64,000 nt of DNA from Scytonema millei VB511283 (GCF_000817735.3 NZ_JTJC03000001.1:1606632-1670631), one strand, 5' to 3'. Shown: positions 16,760-26,102, counted from the stretch's first letter. Program-made: numbers and translations. The notes: generated by a model not told the origin, from the sequence alone.

Positions 16760-17476
16760 ATGGAAGAATTTGAGGTGAGTCTGCGTCAATTGGTCGTAGA
16801 AACTTGTCAGCAGAAGATCGGTAGTCTCGATCGCCAGCGAGGTTTAACTAGAATTGTCCGCTCGATTGCCAAGTCTGGCAAGCTGTGGAAAGAAAATACT
16901 CCCGATTACGAGGATGCCTTACAACAAACCTGGTTGTATTTCTGCCGTAACCTGTGTGAAGCTACGACAGGCGATCGCTACGATCCCAGTCGTAGTAGTG
17001 TCACGACTTGGTTAAATGCATATCTGCGGCGACGGTTGCAAGACCTATACCTGCAAAGAAAGACTACCAATAACTCGACAACTAGACAAGTCTATTCTGT
17101 TGACGAGCTGGGGAAAGATGCGATTGAAGCCTTGGAAGCTGCGCCCGATGTCCCACCAATTTTGGAAACGACACGAAAGTGGATTCAAACCGATCCTGAT
17201 GGCGACCTCCGCCGTACTTATATTCAAGGTTATCCAAAAGTGAATTGCCAAGTTTTATTGTTGCAAAGGCTGCCACCAGAGACAAGCTGGGAAGATTTGG
17301 CAGCGCAATACAAGCTGTCTGTTTCAACACTGAGTAGTTTCTATCGGCGACAATGCCTACCACGATTGCGTAAATTCGGCGAATCGCAAGGGTATTTAGA
17401 GGATACCTATCATGAATTATCAAGCACGAGAAAACGATCGCTCCCTTCCGTTACCAATTACTCAAGCCGCGAATAG
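16760..17476 (+). CDS. Sigma-70 family RNA polymerase sigma factor of the CHAT-CHASE2 operon
   Basis: The 238-residue protein has a region 2-like part (YEDALQQTWLYFCRNLCEAT ... VTTWLNAYLRRRLQDLYLQR, about 55-98). A variable linker follows, then a C-terminal helix-turn-helix resembling region 4 (TSWEDLAAQYKLSVSTLSSF, about 178-197). This type of divergent, ECF-like factor is repeatedly seen in cyanobacteria beside DUF1822 genes. It is the first gene of the operon and overlaps the DUF1822 gene by 65 bases, so the two are translationally linked. No classical membrane anti-sigma gene is next to it; the CHAT-CHASE2 protein may fill the regulatory role (inference). Confidence 0.82.
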   Translation: MEEFEVSLRQLVVETCQQKIGSLDRQRGLTRIVRSIAKSGKLWKENTPDYEDALQQTWLYFCRNLCEATTGDRYDPSRSSVTTWLNAYLRRRLQDLYLQRKTTNNSTTRQVYSVDELGKDAIEALEAAPDVPPILETTRKWIQTDPDGDLRRTYIQGYPKVNCQVLLLQRLPPETSWEDLAAQYKLSVSTLSSFYRRQCLPRLRKFGESQGYLEDTYHELSSTRKRSLPSVTNYSSRE

Positions 17477-18404
17477 CATTGCTTGGCAGTTCAGCCAGCA
17501 GCAGCCAACATCACAAAAAGCAGAGCAAGTGCGACTGAATACTTTGGCTGTGTGTGCCGTCCGCGATTATTTGGAAATGATGGGCGTTCCGGTGAGTTGG
17601 AGTGGGTGCGATAGTTGGAATCCTTTCATGCGTGCGTGTGTGGATGCAGCAGACTTGGAGGTATTGGGTTTGGGTCGCTTGGAATGTCGGGCGATCGCCA
17701 CTGATGCTTCTACCTGTTACGTGCCACCGGAGGTTTGGGAAGATCGGATCGGTTATGTTGTCGTGCGTTTGCATGAAGTAGAAAAACAGGTCGATATTTT
17801 GGGTTTTGTCCAGCAAGTTACCCAAGAACAGTTGACCGTTAATCAGTTGCGATCGCCGGAAGATCTATTGTCTCATTTGCAAGACTTAAGCGCGATCACT
17901 TCGTTAAGCTTCGCTAACGCGAATCCTCTCGCGAGTACGGTTAACTTGAGACAGTGGTTCCAAAATACGTTTGAACCAGGTTGGCAAACTGTCGTCTCGC
18001 TATTAAATCCAACCGAACAAAATTTAGCCTTTAGCTTTCGTAAAACAGAAGAACTGAGTACAAATGAAGTGAATCGCCCTGAAAATTTTGTCAGACGGGC
18101 AAAGTTAATCGACTTGGGAATGCAGCTAGCAGGTCATGCAGTCGCTTTGGTCATGGAACTGCGTCCTGCATCAGAGCAGAAAACCGATCTGATCGTACAA
18201 GTGCATCCGACGGGGAGAGAGACCTTTTTACCACCGTCATTACAGCTAATCGTTTTGGATGAATCTGGTTCAGTTTTCTTAGAAGCTAAAGCCAGACGCG
18301 CCGATAATTACATTCAGTTGCAATTTAGCGGTACTACCGGAGAAAGATTTAGCGTTAAAGTAGCTCTGGGGGATGTTGGCATCACCGAACACTTTATTAT
18401 TTGA
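17412..18404 (+). CDS. DUF1822 family protein
   Basis: The 330-residue protein opens RSLPLPITQAANSIAWQFSQ and has a central segment LEVLGLGRLECRAI ... RIGYVVVRLHEVEKQVDILGF, typical of DUF1822. This cyanobacterial family has no known function. No signal peptide or membrane segment is visible, so it is probably cytoplasmic. The start lies inside the sigma gene (65-base overlap) and the next gene follows 52 bases after the stop. A likely role is linking the CHAT-CHASE2 protein to the sigma factor, as a substrate or anti-sigma-like partner (inference from gene order only). Confidence 0.85.
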   Translation: MNYQARENDRSLPLPITQAANSIAWQFSQQQPTSQKAEQVRLNTLAVCAVRDYLEMMGVPVSWSGCDSWNPFMRACVDAADLEVLGLGRLECRAIATDASTCYVPPEVWEDRIGYVVVRLHEVEKQVDILGFVQQVTQEQLTVNQLRSPEDLLSHLQDLSAITSLSFANANPLASTVNLRQWFQNTFEPGWQTVVSLLNPTEQNLAFSFRKTEELSTNEVNRPENFVRRAKLIDLGMQLAGHAVALVMELRPASEQKTDLIVQVHPTGRETFLPPSLQLIVLDESGSVFLEAKARRADNYIQLQFSGTTGERFSVKVALGDVGITEHFII

Positions 18405-18456
18405 GTTACGACTTACGACTTACAACTGAAAATGACGTGCCTACAGGTGATATATC

Positions 18457-20835
18457 GTGGGTAAGTTAGTTGTCCTGAAGTTTGGCGAAGGTAGCTTTGA
18501 GCAGGGATTTCCTGTGACGCTACAAATTGGCGAGGATGGCGATCGCCCCGCTGTAGAACTTGCTGGCAGATTACCACCCCAGCCGGAAATTTCACAACTC
18601 TATAGAAAATGGCAATCGGCTTACTACAGCTTGGGTTTGCGATCGCGTCTGGAAGCCGCTGCCGTCCAAATCACGAATGTTTGTGTCTTAGAAGACTGTT
18701 ACAATGCCGCAGAATCCCTCAGTCGCAGTTTAAACAATTGGCTTTCTTCCCCATCATTTCTCCCTTTGAGAGATAAGTTTTTAGAAAAATTAATGCCTGC
18801 GGATGCAATTCGCGTCATTTTGCAAACTGAAGATTTACTACTACAGCGGCTACCCTGGCATCGCTGCGATCTATTCGCTCGCTATCCTCAAGCAGAAATT
18901 GCCCTGAGTACCCCCGCTTACGAAGAAATTGCGCTGAAAACGACATCCTCTCGCACTCAAATCAGAATTTTAGCGATTTTAGGTAGTAGTGCCGGAATTG
19001 ACATTCAAGCAGACCGTAATCTGCTCGAAAGCTTGCCAGGAGCAGATGTCAAGTTTTTGGTCGAGCCGTCACGTCAAGAGTTAGACCGTCAGTTATGGTC
19101 TACCCAAGGATGGGATATTTTATTTTTTGCCGGACATAGTGCCAGTCAAACAACTGCCTCTCAGAATGAAGTGACAGGCAGAATTTATTTAAATCAAACC
19201 GAAAGTTTAACTATTGCCGATCTCAAACACGCTTTACAAACTGCGGTAGAAAATGGTTTGAGCGTAGCCATTTTTAACTCTTGCGATGGCTTGGGATTGG
19301 CGCGGGACTTGGCAAGTCTGCACATTCCCCAAGTAGTATTCATGCGCGAACCCGTACCGGATCGCGTGGCGCAAGAATTTTTGAAGAGTTTTCTCCAGGC
19401 TTTTGCTGGGGGAAAGTCTCTCTATTTGTCGGTACGAGAGGCAAGGGAAAGACTCCAGGGATGGGAAAGCGAATATCCTGCTGCTAGCTGGCTACCAGTC
19501 ATTTATCAAAATCTTGCCGAAATTCCTCCGACTTGGCAACAGTGGATGCAACGTCTACGTCCACCACGACAACGGCTTTCTCTGCGGCGCGTCTTCTTCA
19601 CCAGCACCATTGTCACGGCGGCGGTGGTAGGAATGCGGTTATTGGGTTTATTCCAACCTATAGAATTGCAAGCTTTCGACCAATTGATGCGGCTGCGTCC
19701 TATAGAAAAAGCCGATCCGCGTCTGTTAATTGTGACGGTGACTGAGGAAGATTTGCAGCTGCCAGAACAGAAACACAGAAAAGGATCTCTATCAGATTTG
19801 GCACTGGAAAAACTGTTGCAAAAACTAGAACAATTACACCCGCAAGTGATCGGTTTGGATATCTATCGCGATTTTCCAGTCGAGAAATTACCGAGTCTGA
19901 AGTCAAGGCTGCAAAATAGCGATCGCCTTTTTGCTATCTGTAAAGTCAGCGATCCAGAATTCGATCCGCGTGGCGTTCAACCCCCGCCAGAAGTCGCGCC
20001 AGAACGGATAGGTTTTAGCGATGTCATTGCCGATCCAGATGACAATATCGTGCGCCGCCATTTGCTCAATTTCGAGCCGCCACTGACATCCCGTTGTAGT
20101 GCTAATACCGCGCTCAGTTTTCAACTCGCCCATCAATATTTGGCAGCGAAAGGGATGGAAACTCGATTCACGCCTAGTGGTAACTTACAACTCGGTAACG
20201 TGGTTTTTCCGCGCTTGCAACCTTTCCACACGGGCGGCTATCAACGAATCGACACCAAAGGCTATCAACTGTTGCTCAATTACCGTCCCTTCGACTCTGT
20301 AGATGATATTGCCGTAGCAGTGACGCTAGGAGATCTACTGAGCGATCGCATTCCGCCCAATCTTGCCCGTACCCTCAACAACCGGATTGTACTGATCGGT
20401 CTAGCGGCTCCTAGTACTGGTGATGCGTGGTCTACTCCCTACAGCATCGGTAGACAGGGGCTACAAAAACAAATTCCGGGTATTTATTTACAAGCTCAGA
20501 TGGTGAGTCAACTCCTCAGTGCTGTTTTGGACGGACGAACACCACTGTGGGTTTTGCCTCTCTGGGGCGAAATTACCTGGATTTGGGCTTGGTCGTTGGT
20601 GGGAGGAGTTGTTGTTTGGTGCTGGCGTTCTCCCGTGCGATTGGGACTGAGTGTTTGCTTGACAATTGCAGCTCTTTATGGATCGAGTTGGATATTACTA
20701 CTTCAAGGTGGCTGGCTGCCTTTAGTCCCTGCGGCTTTGGCTTTAGTCGTGACGGGAGGCAGAATTGCGGTCGTTAAGCGTTCTTTGCCCGATAGCAGCA
20801 ATCTACCGCTGAAACCTACACTAAAGATAGATTGA
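18457..20835 (+). CDS. CHAT domain protease fused to a CHASE2 sensor domain
   Basis: The 792-residue membrane protein starts at GTG with LVVLKFGEGSFEQGFPVTLQ. The N-terminal half (to about 360) is a CHAT caspase-like domain: His227 in FFAGHSAS and Cys276 in FNSCDG form the expected dyad. A transmembrane helix follows (STIVTAAVVGMRLLGLF, about 380-396). A CHASE2 domain (about 400-690, FDQLMRLRP ... VIGLDIYRDFP ... NRIVLIG) lies outside the inner membrane. Three more helices at 698-770 return the chain to the membrane. The layout suggests an extracytoplasmic signal switching a cytoplasmic peptidase. It is nine bases from the DUF928 gene. Confidence 0.92.
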   Translation: MGKLVVLKFGEGSFEQGFPVTLQIGEDGDRPAVELAGRLPPQPEISQLYRKWQSAYYSLGLRSRLEAAAVQITNVCVLEDCYNAAESLSRSLNNWLSSPSFLPLRDKFLEKLMPADAIRVILQTEDLLLQRLPWHRCDLFARYPQAEIALSTPAYEEIALKTTSSRTQIRILAILGSSAGIDIQADRNLLESLPGADVKFLVEPSRQELDRQLWSTQGWDILFFAGHSASQTTASQNEVTGRIYLNQTESLTIADLKHALQTAVENGLSVAIFNSCDGLGLARDLASLHIPQVVFMREPVPDRVAQEFLKSFLQAFAGGKSLYLSVREARERLQGWESEYPAASWLPVIYQNLAEIPPTWQQWMQRLRPPRQRLSLRRVFFTSTIVTAAVVGMRLLGLFQPIELQAFDQLMRLRPIEKADPRLLIVTVTEEDLQLPEQKHRKGSLSDLALEKLLQKLEQLHPQVIGLDIYRDFPVEKLPSLKSRLQNSDRLFAICKVSDPEFDPRGVQPPPEVAPERIGFSDVIADPDDNIVRRHLLNFEPPLTSRCSANTALSFQLAHQYLAAKGMETRFTPSGNLQLGNVVFPRLQPFHTGGYQRIDTKGYQLLLNYRPFDSVDDIAVAVTLGDLLSDRIPPNLARTLNNRIVLIGLAAPSTGDAWSTPYSIGRQGLQKQIPGIYLQAQMVSQLLSAVLDGRTPLWVLPLWGEITWIWAWSLVGGVVVWCWRSPVRLGLSVCLTIAALYGSSWILLLQGGWLPLVPAALALVVTGGRIAVVKRSLPDSSNLPLKPTLKID

Positions 20836-20844
20836 GGTGAGATA

Positions 20845-21633
20845 ATGCACAAGCTTGCAGCCACAGCAGCGATCGCCTTCACACTGCTCGTACCCACAGC
20901 AGCGATCGCTACCCACAATAACAGTCAAAATAACACTCACCAGCAAGTCAGCGCTCAACCCCGTTACACGCCGCCGCCCTTTCCCGCCTCCGGTACTCCC
21001 ACCGGACGAACTAGAGGCGCAGCCGGACGAGGAAGAGACTGCGGCTTCAAGTTGCCGCTAACGGCGCTAGCACCTGCCGTAGAAAGGACTGTAGGCACGG
21101 GTAAAGCAACCTATGTTTGGGGACAGACGATCGCCGAATATCCCACTTTCTGGTTTTACATTCCCGCTGCCAGCCCTTCACTCCGTTCTGTAGAATTTGT
21201 CCTGCAAGACGATCTCGATAACGATGTCTATCGTTCTGCTGTCGAACTGCCAGCCAAACCAGGAATCATCGGCGTGCGTTTACCATCTACCCAACCACCA
21301 CTCACACTGGATCGGAACTATCACTGGTTTTTGAAAACAGAAATAGCAGCCAGTTGCGATCGCCAAGATTCCACTATTGCGATTAAAGATTCGGTTGAAG
21401 GATGGGTACAGCGCGTATCGCCAACTGCCACGATGCGATCGCAACTCAAAACAGCCACACCCGAACAAAAACTCGATCTCTACGCTCAACAAGGTTTATG
21501 GTACGACGCGATCGCCACCATAGCCGAACAGCGATTACAACAGCCGGACAATGCCTCTCTCAAAGCAAATTGGAACAGGCTTTTACAATCTGCCAATTTG
21601 AGCGATGTGTCATCTCAGCCACTTTTGCCATGA
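20845..21633 (+). CDS. DUF928 domain protein, predicted exported
   Basis: The 262-residue protein has a signal peptide (MHKLAATAAIAFTLLVPTAA, cleavage near AIA-TH). The DUF928 core is GRTRGAAGRGRDCGFKLPLT ... EYPTFWFYIPAASP ... YRSAVELPAKPGIIGVRLP ... LTLDRNYHWFLKTEI. It probably works in the periplasm, where the CHASE2 domain of the upstream gene also lies, so a ligand-presenting or partner role is possible (inference). The ribosome site is GAGGTGAG, and the stop overlaps the next start as ATGA. Confidence 0.85.
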   Translation: MHKLAATAAIAFTLLVPTAAIATHNNSQNNTHQQVSAQPRYTPPPFPASGTPTGRTRGAAGRGRDCGFKLPLTALAPAVERTVGTGKATYVWGQTIAEYPTFWFYIPAASPSLRSVEFVLQDDLDNDVYRSAVELPAKPGIIGVRLPSTQPPLTLDRNYHWFLKTEIAASCDRQDSTIAIKDSVEGWVQRVSPTATMRSQLKTATPEQKLDLYAQQGLWYDAIATIAEQRLQQPDNASLKANWNRLLQSANLSDVSSQPLLP

Positions 21634-22439
21634 CAACTGAAATGGGACAAGAAATTTTTCAGGTCGATGCTTTTACAAATAAACCTTTTGCAGGTAATCC
21701 TGCTGGTGTTTGCGTTCTGCCGCAACCGAGAGATGACGGTTGGATGCAAAATGTCGCTCAGGAGATGAATTTATCGGAGACGGCTTTTTTACTCCGGCAA
21801 GACGATGGTAGCTACAATTTGCGGTGGTTTACCCCTGCTACAGAAGTTCCTCTCTGCGGTCATGCTACCCTAGCTAGCGCTCATGTACTGTGGAAACAGG
21901 GTTATTTACAACCAGAGGAAACAGCTCGGTTTCACACTCTCAGTGGCTTGCTGACGGCAAAACAGGCAGGAGAATGGATCGAATTAGACTTCCCCATGCA
22001 AGTTCCTGCTGAATCGGAAATACCTACCAAGCTGATTCAAGCTTTGGGAACCAAACCAAAATATGTAGGCGAGACGCATAGAAATTATTTGGTAGAGTTA
22101 GATTCAGAGGAGATTGTCAGCAATCTTCAGCCAGATTTTAGTTTACTGAAAACCTTACCCGTGCAAGGTGTAATCGTCACCAGCAAAGGGACAAACTCAG
22201 AGTATGATTTTGTCTCTCGCTACTTTGCCCCTAATGTCGGCATTGATGAAGATCCGGTGACGGGTTCGGCGCACTGCTGTCTTGCACCCTACTGGCGCGA
22301 TCGCTTGGGGAAAGATAATTTTCTCGCCTATCAAGCTTCTGCTAGGGGTGGAGTTATTAAAGTTAGTTGTCAAGGCGATCGCGTTTTATTAGAAGGACAA
22401 GCTGTTCTCGTTTTACGCGGTGAATTGCTTGATGGCTGA
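21630..22439 (+). CDS. PhzF family phenazine biosynthesis-like isomerase
   Basis: The 269-residue protein has the PhzF opening FQVDAFTNKPFAGNPAGVC, the active-site glutamate in MNLSETAFLL, PLCGHATLASAH, and the C-terminal EDPVTGSAHCCLAPYW. PhzF proteins catalyse isomerisation of small acids; the actual substrate here is unknown. The start ATG overlaps the DUF928 stop by four bases, so it is likely read from the same transcript. Whether it belongs functionally to the sigma/CHAT-CHASE2 group or merely follows it is open. Confidence 0.9.
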   Translation: MTTEMGQEIFQVDAFTNKPFAGNPAGVCVLPQPRDDGWMQNVAQEMNLSETAFLLRQDDGSYNLRWFTPATEVPLCGHATLASAHVLWKQGYLQPEETARFHTLSGLLTAKQAGEWIELDFPMQVPAESEIPTKLIQALGTKPKYVGETHRNYLVELDSEEIVSNLQPDFSLLKTLPVQGVIVTSKGTNSEYDFVSRYFAPNVGIDEDPVTGSAHCCLAPYWRDRLGKDNFLAYQASARGGVIKVSCQGDRVLLEGQAVLVLRGELLDG

Positions 22440-22448
22440 TGGGTAATT

Positions 22449-22547
22449 TGCGATCTCGATTCTCGATTGCGTGCGTGACATTTGCAAGGGCGCACAGAGA
22501 AAGCGCCCCTACAGATTGTCTGTTTTACCCAATTGAAAATCGCTATG
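22449..22547. repeat. Family C element with MITE-like flanks, copy 2
   Basis: The sequence running from TCTCGATTGCGTGCGTGA to CAATTGAAAATCGCTAT around the hairpin AGGGCGCACAGAGAAAGCGCCCCT matches the copy at 38562-38656. It lies between the convergent phzF-like gene and hypA. Confidence 0.7.
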
Positions 22548-22561
22548 AAGCCGGCGATCGA

Positions 22562-22903
22562 CTAGGAAACTTCTAAAAATGCCAGTTCAAACTCTTTACC
22601 CTGTCGTACCTCACAATACGGTTGATGGCATTCGGGACATTCGTAGAGTAAATCGGTGGGATGAAATTCAGTAGTGCAATTGGTGCAGTAACAAACGACT
22701 GGTACGGACTCCACCTGAAGTCTGGCATCTTCAGCTATTGTCTCCTTTTTCACTACATCAAACGCCAGTCGTAAAGACTCTGGTACTACCCCAGATGCCT
22801 CACCGACTCGCATTTGTAACAGGCGAATATGGCTCGCGCCTTCATGTTTTGCACGTTCTACAGCAGTTGCGAGAACGTTTTGCATCATTCCAACTTCATG
22901 CAT
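22562..22903 (-). CDS. hypA: Hydrogenase nickel incorporation protein HypA
   Basis: It is a nickel chaperone that, with HypB, delivers Ni to the large subunit of NiFe hydrogenase. The 113 residues start MHEVGMM; His2 is the nickel ligand. The zinc site is C-x2-C (YCTNC) and C-x2-C (YECPECHQPYC) about 15 residues apart. The start overlaps the end of the hydrogenase protease gene by 19 bases, so the two are translationally coupled within the hox cluster. Confidence 0.95.
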   Translation of the reverse strand: MHEVGMMQNVLATAVERAKHEGASHIRLLQMRVGEASGVVPESLRLAFDVVKKETIAEDARLQVESVPVVCYCTNCTTEFHPTDLLYECPECHQPYCEVRQGKEFELAFLEVS

Positions 22904-23361
22904 AGTTCTACCTTGCCTAATTTCATCAAATGGTAAATTTGTTCCAGCGCTACCTGCATACCTCGTTCAGCAATGGGTGAAAGGCGATCGCCTAATTCAA
23001 AATTCGTTCCTGGTATCGTTACCCACCAAGCATTCGGAACTCGATTGTAAAGCGCTTGCGTCAGGGCTAGTAGCGATCGCGGATCGCCTGTATGTCCGCC
23101 GATCGCAGTAGAATTGGTAGGTGCGAGCGGTTGTACTCGCACGTCGCAGACACTTGCAAAACAGGCATCGATAAAAATTGCTAGCTCGGCTGTTGCTAGA
23201 AATGATGCTAGTTCGGGTGTGAGTTGATGGACGCAGAGCGATGTGACATGCGGTAATTTCTCAGATGCGATCGCATGAGCTACTTTTTGCCCCACAGCAT
23301 CATCGCTACGTAAGTCATTACCGTAGCCAATGACCAAGACAGTTTTTGAGTTCTCGCTCAT
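22885..23361 (-). CDS. hoxW: Hydrogenase maturation protease (HoxW type)
   Basis: This endopeptidase trims the C-terminus of the NiFe hydrogenase large subunit after metal insertion. The 158-residue protein begins VLVIGYGNDLRSDDAVG, with the metal-binding Glu/Asp segment typical of the HycI/HoxW family. It also has the central FIDACF and GGHTGDPRSLLAL. It follows hoxH by 84 bases and overlaps hypA, so HoxH is its likely substrate. Confidence 0.88.
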   Translation of the reverse strand: MSENSKTVLVIGYGNDLRSDDAVGQKVAHAIASEKLPHVTSLCVHQLTPELASFLATAELAIFIDACFASVCDVRVQPLAPTNSTAIGGHTGDPRSLLALTQALYNRVPNAWWVTIPGTNFELGDRLSPIAERGMQVALEQIYHLMKLGKVELCMKLE

Positions 23362-23445
23362 GTTATTCTCTTAGCTGACTCTATCTTGAAGCTATGAGGA
23401 AACATTGAGGAATTTGTGAGGTATGGCAGATTCACCGAAAAACTT

Positions 23446-24897
23446 CTAATTTCGCCAAACTTCGTTAACAATATTTCCATCTGTTCCGACTAATTGAACG
23501 TGCAATGGCATTTGTCCGGCTGCATGAGTCGAGCAACTCAAGCAAGGATCGAAAGCCCGAATTCCAGCTTCCACTCGATTCAACATTCCTTCAGGAATTT
23601 CCGTACCATGAATAAAATGTCGGGCAATTTGAGCCACAGTGCGATTCATTGCGAGATTATTTTGACCAGTAGCAATAATTAAATTTACTTGCTGCATTAA
23701 GCCGTTTTCATCAACTTTGTAGTGATGAAATAAAGTTCCGCGTGGTGCTTCACTACAGCCAACTCCTTCTAATTGGTTAATTCCAGCTTCGGCACGGATT
23801 TTAGTAGATAACACCTGTGGATCGTCTAGTAATAATTCAATCTGCTCGATTGATGCCAAAATTTCAATCAGTCGGGCATAGTGGTAAAAGAAGGATGAGA
23901 GTACAGTACCACCACCGCGATCGCGAAATTCGCTTAATTCTCGATCGGCGATCGCCGTGCCAATGCGAGTACAAATATTTAACCTTGCTAAAGGTCCAAC
24001 TCGATAAATGCCACTATCTAAACGACAGCGATCTTTTCGATCGGGATATCCTAAAGGACGATAGTAGGGGAACTTAAGATAAGTATAAGATTCAACTGCT
24101 TCACCAATAAATTCTTGATAGCGAGTTGGATCGAGTTTGTCTGCAATAATGTTGCCAGCGCTATCGACAAACCGAATACATCCATCGTAGTTTTCCCACA
24201 AACCATCAGATGTGACCAAACCCATAAATAAACTGGGAAAATTACCAAAAGTTTGAGCTTCCCGTTCGTAGTCCTGAAGCAAACGCTTAAATCTACCAAG
24301 CGCATCTAAAATTGTGGTTTTAGCTTCGGGAATGCGACTTTGAATCTGCGTGCGTCCTGCTTGGGATAATGGTTCTCGCACGCCACCTGGAACTGCCCAC
24401 GATGGATGAATTTTACGTCCGCCTAGTATTTCTATAATTTCTTGTCCGAATTGCCGCAATCGAATTCCACCTCTGGCTAATTCTGGTTGAGCGGCAATTA
24501 ACCCAAAAACGTTGCGCTGTTGGGGATCGCTATCCATGCCTAATAGTAAATCTGGGGCGCTGAGATGGAAAAAACTCAGGGCATGGGATTGGATGATTTG
24601 CCCTAAATTCATCAACCGACGCAATTTAGTCGCGGCGGCGGGAATAGTGACAGAAAGGATGCGATCGCCTGCTTTAGCAGAAGCTAGCAAGTGACTCACT
24701 GGGCAAATTCCACAAATTCGCGCCGTAATTCCTGGCATTTCCCACAAAGGACGACCTTCACAGAATTTCTCAAACCCCCGAAATTCTGTGACGTGGAACC
24801 GAGCATCGGTCACTTCTCCGGCATCATCTAAGTAGATGGTAATTTTAGCGTGACCTTCAAGCCGCGTGACTGGATCGATGACAATTCGCTGGGACAT
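23446..24897 (-). CDS. hoxH: NiFe hydrogenase large subunit HoxH
   Basis: This is the catalytic subunit of the bidirectional hydrogenase. The active-site cysteines occur as [10 protein letters not shown] near the N-terminus and DPCLSCSTH near the C-terminus. About 25 residues after STH ([20 protein letters not shown] ...) form the peptide that the maturation protease removes. The 483-residue length fits. hoxY lies upstream on the same strand, separated by a 116-base spacer that holds a family D repeat. hoxE, hoxF and hoxU are not in the window. Confidence 0.96.
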   Translation of the reverse strand: MSQRIVIDPVTRLEGHAKITIYLDDAGEVTDARFHVTEFRGFEKFCEGRPLWEMPGITARICGICPVSHLLASAKAGDRILSVTIPAAATKLRRLMNLGQIIQSHALSFFHLSAPDLLLGMDSDPQQRNVFGLIAAQPELARGGIRLRQFGQEIIEILGGRKIHPSWAVPGGVREPLSQAGRTQIQSRIPEAKTTILDALGRFKRLLQDYEREAQTFGNFPSLFMGLVTSDGLWENYDGCIRFVDSAGNIIADKLDPTRYQEFIGEAVESYTYLKFPYYRPLGYPDRKDRCRLDSGIYRVGPLARLNICTRIGTAIADRELSEFRDRGGGTVLSSFFYHYARLIEILASIEQIELLLDDPQVLSTKIRAEAGINQLEGVGCSEAPRGTLFHHYKVDENGLMQQVNLIIATGQNNLAMNRTVAQIARHFIHGTEIPEGMLNRVEAGIRAFDPCLSCSTHAAGQMPLHVQLVGTDGNIVNEVWRN

Positions 24898-24933
24898 AGA
24901 ACACTGCTCTTTTCGCGATGATTTTGTGGAGGC

Positions 24934-25000
24934 GATCCCCCAACCCCCTTGAAAAGGAGGCTATTCGTTCTCCCCTTTTTAAGGGGGGCTAGGGGGGATC
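24934..25000. repeat. Family D palindromic element between hoxY and hoxH
   Basis: GATCCCCCAACCCCCTTG ... CTTTTTAAGGGG ... CTAGGGGGGATC, followed by GAGATCTC. It closely matches the copy downstream of pgk at 10410-10476. It fills most of the 116-base hoxY-hoxH spacer and could weaken read-through in the operon. Confidence 0.8.
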
Positions 25001-25013
25001 GAGATCTCAGCTA

Positions 25014-25559
25014 CTAACCAAATTTGATAAACTCGCGCCCTTCTAACTGCAGTTTTTCTCCACGCAACAGCGATTCCAGTACGGCTCGAATCCGCGCTGC
25101 TGGAGGCGGACAACCTGGCAAGTAAATGTCAACGGGTACGACTGTATGTACTGGCGTGACTCGATCTAACAAAGGCGGAACAATACCCGGTTCATGGGGA
25201 ATCTGTCCGCGCACGTCTGCGGTTTCAATGTAACAGCGTTGCAAAACTGGTTCGGCACTCCCTAATGGATTGCGTAAAGCTGTCACGTTACCAGTTACAG
25301 CACAATCACCAAAAGAGATCAGGAGTTGCGATCGCTCTCTTACTGTTTTAATCGTTTGCAAGTGATCTTCATTGGCGATCGCTCCTTCTACCAATACCAC
25401 ATCCACGCCTTCTGGATATTCTTTGGTATCCATAAAGGGACTGTAGACTAAATCCGTCCCAGCTGCTAGGTCGATCAGCCATTCGTCTAAGTCAAGAAAT
25501 GACATGTGACAGCCCGAACAGCCACCTAACCAAACTGTTGCTAGTTTCAAACGAGTCAT
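25014..25559 (-). CDS. hoxY: NiFe hydrogenase small subunit HoxY
   Basis: This small subunit carries the proximal iron-sulfur cluster of the bidirectional hydrogenase. The cysteines are in [11 protein letters not shown] (start), FGDCAVTGN (middle) and [12 protein letters not shown] (end), the standard HoxY ligand set. The length is 181 residues. It heads the local cluster hoxY-hoxH-hoxW-hypA. Upstream lies rpmB rather than hoxU, so the diaphorase genes must be elsewhere or absent. Confidence 0.95.
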   Translation of the reverse strand: MTRLKLATVWLGGCSGCHMSFLDLDEWLIDLAAGTDLVYSPFMDTKEYPEGVDVVLVEGAIANEDHLQTIKTVRERSQLLISFGDCAVTGNVTALRNPLGSAEPVLQRCYIETADVRGQIPHEPGIVPPLLDRVTPVHTVVPVDIYLPGCPPPAARIRAVLESLLRGEKLQLEGREFIKFG

Positions 25560-25865
25560 TGTTTATTTACTCCCTTGCTCGTAAAGAACTTCGGGGGATG
25601 TTGCCATACAGCTATGGTTATAAACAAATAACTTGAGGAAATTATGAGGAAAGAGCTGAGAATTCCCTGGAGACAATATAGAATTACTGGCTAAAGCAGT
25701 TATTGGCTGCGAACAAACTACCGCTTGGCTGAGATAAATTCAGCCTATGAAGAGAAGGGCGAAAAGAAATTGCAAATAATTCTACTTTGTAGAGCCGCAA
25801 AATTTCACGGCTCCAGAAAATTAACCATTAAAACTAGTATGGTCAATAGAAAATACCATCAAATC
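25560..25865. other. Gap between rpmB and hoxY; no gene seen
   Basis: About 306 bases without a convincing frame or known repeat. It should hold the hoxY promoter and the end of the rpmB transcript. Confidence 0.5.
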
Positions 25866-26102
25866 TTAATAATGGTTGAGGTTGATTCCGGCTTCTTTAG
25901 CCATTGCTGATAAGCTTTTGAAGTTGAGAGTTTTGATTGCTTTAGTTGAAAGCTTCAGTCTCACCCAGCGATTACCTTCTTCCCACCAAACCCGTTTCCA
26001 CTGCAAGTTGGCTTCTTGCACTTTTTTAGTCCGGCGGTGAGAGTGGGAAATGGCATAACCATTGTTTGCCTTTCTGCCTGTGAGCATACATTTACGGGAC
26101 AT
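25866..26102 (-). CDS. rpmB: 50S ribosomal protein L28
   Basis: The 78-residue ribosomal protein starts [20 protein letters not shown], followed by [20 protein letters not shown], which is the L28 pattern. I chose the start at 26102, since the longer frame to 26261 adds residues outside the family. It is divergent from the phosphate permease gene (101-base gap). Confidence 0.96.
   Translation of the reverse strand: MSRKCMLTGRKANNGYAISHSHRRTKKVQEANLQWKRVWWEEGNRWVRLKLSTKAIKTLNFKSLSAMAKEAGINLNHY

Noticed and set aside
25725-25910. 61-codon plus-strand frame between hoxY and rpmB
   Set aside because: It runs into rpmB on the opposite strand and shows no family features.
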